Positions 37,001 through 45,700 of a DNA stretch of 64,000 nucleotides are shown here, piece by piece. The DNA is from Tenacibaculum sp. MAR_2010_89. Lineage in GTDB: Bacteria; Bacteroidota; Bacteroidia; Flavobacteriales; Flavobacteriaceae. Within the stretch, counting starts at the first letter, position 1. The number at the start of each line of letters is the position of its first letter. The stretch is from NCBI RefSeq assembly GCF_900105985.1, contig NZ_FNUB01000005.1, positions 1,736,001 to 1,800,000 on the forward strand. The letters run 5' to 3'. A model generated the notes under the pieces. The model ran no database searches and was not told the DNA's origin. It was given only the letters and a program-made list of their open reading frames with translations. A program made the translations under genes and the position numbers.

Positions 37001-38236
37001 ATGAATTCTATTGTAAAAAAAATATTTGATACAGGTATACAAAATACTAAGGGGACAAAAGAAAATAAAAAGATAAAACTTTTAAATATATTTTGTTTTA
37101 CATGGTCTGTAATGATTCCTGTGATAACTATTTTTGATATTATTTTTGGAAGAGAGTTGGAAGGTAGTTTGATAATGCATGGTGTTTCTTATATTTTAAT
37201 AGCATTCATTTTTTATTTTCAAAGTAAACAATTCTATACATTAGCAAGGGTCTTATTTTTGAGTTCTATAATTGGTGTTACATTTGTGTTTGCAAATTAT
37301 ACTACTCCATTAAATTTAATTGAAAATTTTTACTTTGTTTACCCTCTAATAGCTTTGATACTAGTAGATAAAAAATGGATTAATATAGTTATTCTTGTAG
37401 TATGTTTTCTATTATATTTTGTGCCAAATTTATATTACGAACACTATCCTAAAAATACCATTTTACCAGTCTTAGTGTTTTCAGTATTTGTTGCTGCCTT
37501 CGTAATTTTAAATTATGCCGAAACTTTAAATAAAAAGCATGAAAAAGAATTGTTACTAAATAAAGAGCAGTTAGAACAGGCGTTTTTAGAGTTAGAAGAA
37601 CGTAAAAAAAGTGAGTTGGCTAGTTTACAGTTAAAAGCATTAAAAGCTCAAATGAATCCACACTTTTTATTTAACGCAATAAACTCAATACAAAATTTAA
37701 TACTTACAAATAATAAAGAAGAAGCATATAAATACTTGACAAAATTTTCTTTATTAATGCGAGAAAGTTTAAAAACAAGTGAGAAAAGTTTTATAGGTTT
37801 TGATGTAGAATTATCAATGTTAAAAAAGTATTTAGAACTTGAAAAATTACGTTTTGGAGAAGATTTCATATATGAAATAAAAGGAGAGAAAGAAATTCAA
37901 AGAATAAAAATACCGTCTTCAGTAATACAATCGTTTATAGAAAATGCTATTCGTTATGGTTTGCTGCATAAAACTGATGGAAAAAAAATAATTACAATAG
38001 AGTTTTATCAGAGTAAGATATTTACTTGCGTAATAACTGATAACGGTATTGGTATTGAAGCATCTAAAAAGGTAAGTGTACTTAACACTAAATCGAATAT
38101 TAATGAATCATCAATAATAGCAATACAGAATAGGTTACAGTTATTAAATGAATTTTATAAAATGGATATTGGAGTTTCCTACGAAGAGGTTGAAGAAGGA
38201 ACAAAGGTTGTTATAAAATTACCATATACAATATAG
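37001..38236 (+). CDS. Membrane sensor histidine kinase, LytS type (tandem paralogue 1)
   Basis: 411 residues. About six membrane segments (residues 25-170) are followed by a short coiled coil (KEQLEQAFLELEERKKSEL), the H-box AQMNPHFLFNAINSIQ near 217, and an ATPase-like domain with ENAIRYGLLHK and DNGIGIEASKK. The segment ENFYFVYPLIALILVDKK in the membrane domain is conserved among the four tandem paralogues. There is no extracellular sensor domain, so the signal is probably sensed in or at the membrane. It is the most diverged of the four and follows a candidate LytTR box. The next gene starts two bases after its stop. Confidence 0.93.
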   Translation: MNSIVKKIFDTGIQNTKGTKENKKIKLLNIFCFTWSVMIPVITIFDIIFGRELEGSLIMHGVSYILIAFIFYFQSKQFYTLARVLFLSSIIGVTFVFANYTTPLNLIENFYFVYPLIALILVDKKWINIVILVVCFLLYFVPNLYYEHYPKNTILPVLVFSVFVAAFVILNYAETLNKKHEKELLLNKEQLEQAFLELEERKKSELASLQLKALKAQMNPHFLFNAINSIQNLILTNNKEEAYKYLTKFSLLMRESLKTSEKSFIGFDVELSMLKKYLELEKLRFGEDFIYEIKGEKEIQRIKIPSSVIQSFIENAIRYGLLHKTDGKKIITIEFYQSKIFTCVITDNGIGIEASKKVSVLNTKSNINESSIIAIQNRLQLLNEFYKMDIGVSYEEVEEGTKVVIKLPYTI

Positions 38237-38238
38237 AG

Positions 38239-39456
38239 ATGGAGGTTTTAAGAAGAGGATATAAATTTGCTTTAAATATTGGTATTTATGATACTAATGA
38301 AAGAGAACATAAAAAAATAAGGTTACTGAATGCGTTTTGTTTAACATGGGCTATTTGTATTTGTTTTTTTATGATTTTAGATCCTTTTTTTTCACAAAGC
38401 TTAGATAGAAGTATTGTTTTACATTTATTTTCATTTGTAACTATTGTATCTGTATATGGATTACAGAAACATAAGAAATATATTACAGCAAGAGTCTTAT
38501 TTATAGTAACGTTAATAGTAGTGACGTTTATTTTTGCAAATTTTATAGAGCCATCTAGAATGATGGAAAATTTTTACTTTGTATATCCATTAGTTGCTCT
38601 TATTTTAATAGATAATAAGAAAATAACAATTTCAATAATGATATTTTGTTGGTTGTTATATTATGTACCCTATAAATTAATACCAGGTATTTATCCCATT
38701 GAAATATTTAATCCATTATTATTGCTTTCTGCTTTTGTAGGATGCTATGTAATTCTTAATTACTCACAGTCATTAAATTTAAAAAATGAAAAAAAATTAG
38801 AAAAGGCTTATCAAGAGCTCGAAGATAAAAAAAAGAATGAATTAGCACATTTACAATTAAAATCACTGAAGGCACAAATGAATCCTCACTTTATGTTTAA
38901 CGCCTTAAATTCAATTCAAAGTTTAATTTTAAAGGAAGATAAACATGCAGCTTATGTGTATTTAACAAAGTTTGCATCATTGATTCGAGAGAATTTAAAT
39001 ATGAGTGAAAAAAGTTTTGTTCATTTCGAAGAAGAATTATCGTTACTGAAGAAATATTTAGAATTAGAAAAACTACGTTTTAAAAATGATTTTAAATATC
39101 AAATAAAAGGAATAGAAAATATTGGTGATATAAAAATTCCATCAATGATAATTCAACCTTTTGTAGAAAATTCAATAAAGCATGGATTACTTCATAAAAT
39201 TGAAGGAATAAAAGAATTAACAGTATCTTTTTCTAAAGGAGAAGTTTTTAAATGCGAAATAATAGATAATGGAGTAGGTCTTGAGAAATCAAAAGAAATA
39301 AATAAGCTGAATAATAAAGAAAAATCGTTTTCTACAAGTGCAATTTATGAAAGGTTAAGTTTATTAAAAGAATTTTATAAAACAGATATAGGTTTTGTTT
39401 ATGAAGAAGCTTTAGAAGGGGTGAAAGTTGTTATTAGAATACCATATACTATATAA
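38239..39456 (+). CDS. Membrane sensor histidine kinase, LytS type (tandem paralogue 2)
   Basis: 405 residues with the same plan as its upstream neighbour: six membrane segments, with ENFYFVYPLVALILIDNKK in the membrane part, coiled coil QELEDKKKNELAHLQLKSLK, H-box AQMNPHFMFNALNSIQ near 213, VENSIKHGLLHK and DNGVGLEKS. From ELEDKKKNEL to the kinase core it is nearly identical to the next two paralogues, while the membrane domain differs. It overlaps no neighbour but is spaced by one or two bases on either side. Confidence 0.93.
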   Translation: MEVLRRGYKFALNIGIYDTNEREHKKIRLLNAFCLTWAICICFFMILDPFFSQSLDRSIVLHLFSFVTIVSVYGLQKHKKYITARVLFIVTLIVVTFIFANFIEPSRMMENFYFVYPLVALILIDNKKITISIMIFCWLLYYVPYKLIPGIYPIEIFNPLLLLSAFVGCYVILNYSQSLNLKNEKKLEKAYQELEDKKKNELAHLQLKSLKAQMNPHFMFNALNSIQSLILKEDKHAAYVYLTKFASLIRENLNMSEKSFVHFEEELSLLKKYLELEKLRFKNDFKYQIKGIENIGDIKIPSMIIQPFVENSIKHGLLHKIEGIKELTVSFSKGEVFKCEIIDNGVGLEKSKEINKLNNKEKSFSTSAIYERLSLLKEFYKTDIGFVYEEALEGVKVVIRIPYTI

Positions 39457-39457
39457 A

Positions 39458-40684
39458 ATGAATGGAATAAAAAATGTATACAAGAGTATTATAAGTATTG
39501 GTGTTCATGGCTATTTATCTCAGAAAACCGTAAAGAGGATTAAAATATTAAATTTTGCAGCTTTTTTTATGGGGTTAAATCCATTAATAGCATTAGTGGT
39601 TAAATACTTTACAAATGATTTACCTGATAAAATGGCTTTGTTATTTTTGTTAGAATCAGTATTGTATTTTTCAGTTTTAATTGTTAGTTATTTTAAAAAA
39701 TACGAAGCTGCCAAGTTTTTATTTATCATATTATTCACTTCAATTTTATTTTTACATAATAATTTCTTGTATAAAGGGGAGTATACGGAATACTATTATT
39801 TAGTAGTTCCAATTGGAACATTACTGTTTTTTGACAACAAGTGGGTCCATTATATTTTTTTAATAATTGCTTTATTACTGTTTTTTATACCCAATTACTA
39901 TTTAAATATTTATGAAAAGGAAAGCTTTGGTTTCTTTCATGTAATTCCTTTTTTTTTAGGAATGTTTGTGGCTGTGCAATATTTCAGGAATGAAAATATT
40001 AAAAACGAAGACAAGTTAAAAAAAGCTTATGTTGAATTAGAAGACAAGAAAAAAAATGAATTAGCACATTTACAATTGAAATCATTAAAAGCGCAAATGA
40101 ATCCTCATTTTATGTTTAATGCATTAAACTCTATTCAAAGTTTAATTTTAAAAGAAGACAAGCATGAAGCATATACTTATTTAACCAAATTCGCTTCTTT
40201 GATAAGAGAAAATTTACAAATGAGTGAAAAGAGTTTTGTGTATTTTGAAGAAGAATTATCGTTATTAAAAAAATATTTAGAATTAGAAAAGTTACGATTT
40301 AGAGATAATTTTGAATATAAAATAAAAGGAATTGAAAATATAGAAGATATAAAAATACCTTCAATGATAATTCAGCCTTTTGTAGAAAATTCAATAAAAC
40401 ATGGATTACTTCATAAAGTTACTGGATTAAAAAAAGTAAACATACATTTTTATCAAGAAGAAGTTTTTAAATGTGTAATAATTGATAATGGAATTGGAAT
40501 AGAAAAATCAAAAGAGATAAATACTTTAAATAGTAAAGTAGCGTCATTTTCAACAAAAGCAATACAAGAACGATTAACTTTTTTAAAAGATTATTATAAA
40601 AGTGATATAGGTTTTGAATATGAAAAAATAAATGAAGGAACAAAAGTGATTGTTAAAATTCCTTATGTAAATAAAGATGAATAA
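39458..40684 (+). CDS. Membrane sensor histidine kinase, LytS type (tandem paralogue 3)
   Basis: 408 residues from the ATG at 39458 (MNGIKNVYKSIISIG), one base after the preceding stop; an upstream TTG at 39428 in the previous gene is unlikely to be used. The membrane domain (about 25-165) carries EYYYLVVPIGTLLFFDNK, matching the conserved motif of the paralogues. The kinase core from ELEDKKKNELAHLQLKSLK through LIRENLQMSEKSFVYFEEEL is almost residue-for-residue the same as in the next gene, with many synonymous base differences. Confidence 0.93.
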   Translation: MNGIKNVYKSIISIGVHGYLSQKTVKRIKILNFAAFFMGLNPLIALVVKYFTNDLPDKMALLFLLESVLYFSVLIVSYFKKYEAAKFLFIILFTSILFLHNNFLYKGEYTEYYYLVVPIGTLLFFDNKWVHYIFLIIALLLFFIPNYYLNIYEKESFGFFHVIPFFLGMFVAVQYFRNENIKNEDKLKKAYVELEDKKKNELAHLQLKSLKAQMNPHFMFNALNSIQSLILKEDKHEAYTYLTKFASLIRENLQMSEKSFVYFEEELSLLKKYLELEKLRFRDNFEYKIKGIENIEDIKIPSMIIQPFVENSIKHGLLHKVTGLKKVNIHFYQEEVFKCVIIDNGIGIEKSKEINTLNSKVASFSTKAIQERLTFLKDYYKSDIGFEYEKINEGTKVIVKIPYVNKDE

Positions 40685-40686
40685 GA

Positions 40687-41901
40687 ATGAGTCTGTTATA
40701 TAAAATTATTCATACAGGAATAGTAAAAGAATTAACAACAACAGATGTTAAAAGAATTAAAGTTTTAAATTACTGTTGTGCTTTTGGTTTGTTGTCAGCT
40801 GTATTTTTTTTAACAGTTGATTTTTTTTTAGGTCAATTAGATATAAGTAAAACACTTTCTTTTGTTGTGCAAATTGTTGTTTTTATAACTATATATTATT
40901 TACAGAGTCAAAAAAAGTATAAAATAGGAAGGGTGTTATTTGTTATGCTAGTGATAATAGCTTTATTTTATAATACAAATTTTGCTTTTAGAGGTTTTTA
41001 TGGAGAGTATAGTTATATAATACTACCATTATTGGCATTGTTTTTTTTCGATAATAAAGTAATTCATTTTGGTGTGCTATTCTTAGCAATAAGTTTATAT
41101 TATTTGCCAAATTATATAAACCCTATTTATCCAGAAAAATATTTTGGTTATCTGAATGTGTTATTTCAATTTTTTGGAACATTTATTTTAGTAAATTATT
41201 TTAAAAAACAAAATCAAAAAAATGAAAATGAGTTAGCGTATGCATATAAAGAACTAGAAGATAAAAAGAAAAATGAATTAGCACATTTGCAATTAAAATC
41301 ATTAAAAGCACAAATGAATCCTCATTTTATGTTTAATGCGTTAAATTCTATTCAAAGTTTAATTTTAAAAGAAGATAAGCATGAAGCATATACTTATTTA
41401 ACAAAATTTGCTTCTTTAATTAGAGAGAATTTACAAATGAGTGAAAAGAGTTTCGTTTATTTTGAAGAAGAATTATCGTTATTAAAAAAGTATTTAGAGT
41501 TAGAAAAACTTCGATTTAGAGATGATTTTGTATATGAAATAAAAGGAATTGAAAATATTGAAGATATAAAAATACCTTCAATGATAATTCAACCTTTTGT
41601 AGAGAATTCAATCAAACACGGTTTACTTCATAAAATTACTGGACTAAAAAAAGTAACTATTAATTTTTATCAAGAAGAAGTTTTTAAATGTGTGATAATT
41701 GATAATGGAATTGGAGTGGAAAAGTCAAAAGAAATAAATATTTTAAATACAAAAAAAGCTTCGTTTTCAACCAAAGCAATTCAAGAACGATTAACCTTAT
41801 TGAAAGATTATTATAAAACCGACATAGGTTTTGAATATGAGGCAATCAATGAAGGAACGAAAGTAATTGTTAAAATACCCTATGTAAATAAAGATGAATA
41901 A
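40687..41901 (+). CDS. Membrane sensor histidine kinase, LytS type (tandem paralogue 4)
   Basis: 404 residues. The membrane domain has EYSYIILPLLALFFFDNK at the conserved position; H-box near 211; VENSIKHGLLHK and DNGIGVEKS in the ATPase part. The C-terminus KIPYVNKDE is identical to that of paralogue 3. It overlaps the response regulator gene by eight bases, giving translational coupling and supporting direct partnership. Confidence 0.93.
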   Translation: MSLLYKIIHTGIVKELTTTDVKRIKVLNYCCAFGLLSAVFFLTVDFFLGQLDISKTLSFVVQIVVFITIYYLQSQKKYKIGRVLFVMLVIIALFYNTNFAFRGFYGEYSYIILPLLALFFFDNKVIHFGVLFLAISLYYLPNYINPIYPEKYFGYLNVLFQFFGTFILVNYFKKQNQKNENELAYAYKELEDKKKNELAHLQLKSLKAQMNPHFMFNALNSIQSLILKEDKHEAYTYLTKFASLIRENLQMSEKSFVYFEEELSLLKKYLELEKLRFRDDFVYEIKGIENIEDIKIPSMIIQPFVENSIKHGLLHKITGLKKVTINFYQEEVFKCVIIDNGIGVEKSKEINILNTKKASFSTKAIQERLTLLKDYYKTDIGFEYEAINEGTKVIVKIPYVNKDE

Positions 41902-42637
41902 AATACAAGCTGTAATAGTCGATGATGAATTAAATGCAAGAGAGAATTTAAGATACTTATTAAATGCATTTTGTAAAGAAGTTGAAATTGTTTCAGAAGT
42001 AGCAAATGTAGATGAAGCTACTGTTGCTATAAATAAACATAAACCGCAATTAGTTTTCTTAGATATTGAAATGCCTAGAAAAAATGGATTTCAATTATTG
42101 GATGAGTTTTCAGAGATTGATTTTCAAATTATTTTTATAACTGCTTATGATATGTATGCTATAAAAGCTTTTGAGGTAGCAGCAATTGATTATTTATTAA
42201 AGCCTATAGATATTGAGCGTTTACAAGAAGCGGTAAAAAAGGTAAAAAAATCAATTAAAAACACTGAATTTTCAAAAGCCAATTTAAATGTTTTAAAAGA
42301 GAATAAAAAAGCATTGCAAAAAATTGCGATACCATATAAAACAGATTATGTAATATTAGATATTGATAATGTATTGTGTATTGAAGCAGATAGAATGTAT
42401 TCAGTAGTATATACAAAAAATAATAAAAAATATATGGTAGCAAAAAAATTAAGCTATTATGAAAATTTATTATGCAATAAAAAAGATTTTGTAAGGCTTC
42501 ATCGTTCGTGGATTGTAAATATCAATAAAATAGAAGTATATTCTAAAAAAGAAAAAGAAGTAACGTTAGAATCTGATTTTAAAGTACCAGTAAGTAAAAG
42601 CTATAAGGAGAACTTCGAAACACTTTTTTACACATAA
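41894..42637 (+). CDS. LytTR-family response regulator
   Basis: 247 residues. Receiver domain 1-120 with acidic pocket VDDE near 10, phosphoacceptor Asp near residue 57 in LVFLDIEMPRKNG, ITAYD and LLKPID. C-terminal LytTR DNA-binding domain at about 140-245 (ILCIEADRMYSVVYT, FVRLHRSWIVNINKIE). LytTR proteins bind pairs of short direct repeats about two helical turns apart; repeats of that type, period 21, occur at four places in this window. It is the only regulator for the five upstream kinases. Confidence 0.96.
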   Translation: MNKIQAVIVDDELNARENLRYLLNAFCKEVEIVSEVANVDEATVAINKHKPQLVFLDIEMPRKNGFQLLDEFSEIDFQIIFITAYDMYAIKAFEVAAIDYLLKPIDIERLQEAVKKVKKSIKNTEFSKANLNVLKENKKALQKIAIPYKTDYVILDIDNVLCIEADRMYSVVYTKNNKKYMVAKKLSYYENLLCNKKDFVRLHRSWIVNINKIEVYSKKEKEVTLESDFKVPVSKSYKENFETLFYT

Positions 42638-42663
42638 AAAGAGAAGAAATATTTAGTAAAAAG

Positions 42664-42695
42664 TTCATTTGGAAAATAAAATACTTCATTCGGAA
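42664..42695 (+). promoter_or_regulatory. Candidate LytTR-regulator box C
   Basis: TTCATTTGGAA, a ten-base spacer, then TTCATTCGGAA followed by GTAA. This is the best copy of the direct repeat, 27 bases after the regulator stop codon and upstream of the giant secreted protein gene. A TTTCTTTG (-7-like) starts 32 bases after the last base of the box, the same distance as at box D. Confidence 0.65.
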
Positions 42696-42774
42696 GTAAA
42701 AATGAATTCTACTACTTGGGTTAAACTTTCTTTGTTTGAGAAATAATATAAAATTCTTTAAACTTAGAGATGTT

Positions 42775-45700
42775 ATGGTAAAAAAAATACTATTAATATG
42801 TTTGTTTGTAACTAGTGTTGTAAGTGCACAATTCCCTACGAATAACTTAATTGTTCAATATGGCTTCAACAATGGAAGTGTTTTGGTTGATGGAGTTAAT
42901 GGGGGGGCGCTTTCGGTTTCAGGAACAACATACACTGAAATAAATGATAGGTTCAATGTTGCACCAACTAGTGCAGTTAAATTAAGTGGTAGTTCATTTA
43001 ATACTAATTATTCAACTAGTAATTCAACAATTGATACAAGTATTAGTTTTTGGGTTAAAACAAGTGAGGTGTCATCAGATTCAAAAATAATTTTTGAAAA
43101 AAGCTCAAGAGGTAATGCAGCTAGCTCAACTAATATGTTAGGGTATTCAGTAAGACTAGAAAATGGCAAAATAAGAGTAGAAAATGGATATGAGTTTACT
43201 TTTTATAATGGATTAAGAAGGTTAGATAGACATTCAGCTATATCAAATAGAATTGTGAGTGATGGTGAATGGCATCATATAGTAGTTTCAATATTTAATA
43301 GATCAGATAATATTGGAACAAGTAAAGGAGTTGACAATTTTATAAGAATATATGTAGATGGGGCTCTAGATACAAATCATAAAAAGAACAAAAGACCAAA
43401 TACTTTCTTAAATAGACAGTTAAGGGTTACTAATGGACATTCTCAAAATGTACGTAAATTTCAAATCGCAAATTTAAATGGTGGTAATGCTCCTGTAAAT
43501 TACAAATATGCTAACGATATTGATGATGTATTAGTGTATGGAAGATTATTAACTGCAACGGAAATTAATAATATAGGTTCTTATAATAATTTTTGTAGAT
43601 CAATTTCAGCAGAGATATTATCAGCTTCTAATGTAACAGAGGATACAATTAATATTAATATTTCAGGATCTCAAGCTATAGATGTAGCTTATCATAAAAT
43701 TGCTGACTCTTTTTCTTCAGCAACTATTATTACAAATAAAACAGGGAGTTTTACTCTTAATAATACTTCTCCTAGTACGTACAAAGTTTATGTAAGAAGA
43801 AATTGTGGGGCAAGCACTACTTCTCCATGGTCTGAGTATAAAATATTCAAAAATGAAAGGGTTCCAGTTTATGTGAATAAAAATGCAACAGGAAGAAATG
43901 ATGGTTCTAGTTGGGTAGATGCTTTTGTAAATTTAAATGATGCTTTGACAGAGGTTTATGAAAATAATGAAATATGGGTTGCAAAAGGAACCTATTTACC
44001 ATCAACTTCGGGGAGATCTAATTCTTTTACAATTTCTAAAAAAGGAATTAAAATATATGGAAGTTTTGCAGGTACTGAAACAGAAGTATCTCAAAGAAAT
44101 ATAAATGCAAATAGAACTGTATTATCTGGTGATTTATTAGGGAATGATAATTCTACTTTAGAGTTTACTAACACTACAAGAAATGATAACTCTTATCATA
44201 TTATAAAAGTTAATAATGATGATGTAGTTCTTGATGGTTTAACTATTCAAGGAGGTCATGCCAATGGAACAGCGTCTGATGATCAGTCTGGAGGGGCTAT
44301 TTTCAAAGGTCATTCAGTGATAAATTTAGAAATTGCAAATTGTATTATAGATAATAATGTATCGACTTCAGCAGCGGCGGCTATTTTATCAAGGTTTGAA
44401 GAGTCTGGATATTTGAAAATTAGAAATACGATTGTAAAAAATAATTTATCAAGATATGGAACTGCGATATATAGTTATACTGGAAATAACAAAATAGCAA
44501 CTATAAAAATTAAAAACTCTGTTTTTGATAATAATATAGCTAAAGATAATGGTACAAATAAAGGTCATGCAGGAAGTGCAGGCTGGTTTAGAGCTTATGG
44601 TACTGGATCTACAATGAATTGTGATTTAATAAATAATACTTATGTTAATAATGTTAATTTAGGAACAACAAGTGGTCTAAATAATTTTAATAGGTCAGCT
44701 GTTGGTATGGGAAGAACAAACGGAGTGTTTAATGGAAATATGGCAAATTGTATTTTTTGGAAAAACACAACTACTGGAGGTGTTGTTAGTAAATCTATAG
44801 CTCAAGTTCATACAACATTAGGGCAAAATATTACTGTAAAAAACTCAATTGGAGAAGATAGCTTTTCAAATTTACCAAGTTCAAGAGTAACAAATGTATC
44901 TAATTCTGATCCTTTATTTACAGATTTGGCAAATAATGATGTTTCATTAACTACAGCTTCTCCTGCAAAAGATACTGGGGACAATGCAGTAATGATTGGA
45001 GCTTCTGATGTAATAGGGAACGTAAGAATTCATAATGGAACTGTTGATATGGGGGCTTATGAGTTTGGTGCGTCTACTTATGTTAGTAGAATGTTGAAAA
45101 TAAAAGCTGAAAATGGAAGTGTTACTGCAAATCCAGTAGCTGTTGATGGTGGGTATAGTCAAGGAACAAGTGTAGTATTAACAGCAACTCCTGATGCTGG
45201 ATATAAATTTGATGGATGGGCTAGTGATGCAAGTGGAACAACTAATCCTTTGACAGTAGTAATGAATTCAGATAAAACAATTACTGCAAAATTTAGTAGA
45301 ATAAAATACACATTAACAGTAGCCAGCACTAATGGTACAGTAACTACAAATCCTAATCCAGTAAATGGAAAATATAACGAGGGGCAAGTGGTGGCATTAA
45401 ATGCTACTCCAAATCCTGGTTATCAATTTGATGGTTGGACAGGTGACGCTACTGGTATTGCTAATTCAGTAAATGTTACCATGAACTCTAATAAAATAGT
45501 AACAGCAAAGTTTAGTGTTATCTGTATAGTATCTATACCGGATGTTAATTTTAAGAATGGACTATTAAATCATACGCCAAAAATTGATATAAATAATGAT
45601 GGTAAAATACAATGTACAGAGGCAAATGCTTTTACAGGAACTTTAAGTATACGTGTTAAAAACATTAGTGATCTAACGGGTATTGAGGAGTTTAAAAATA

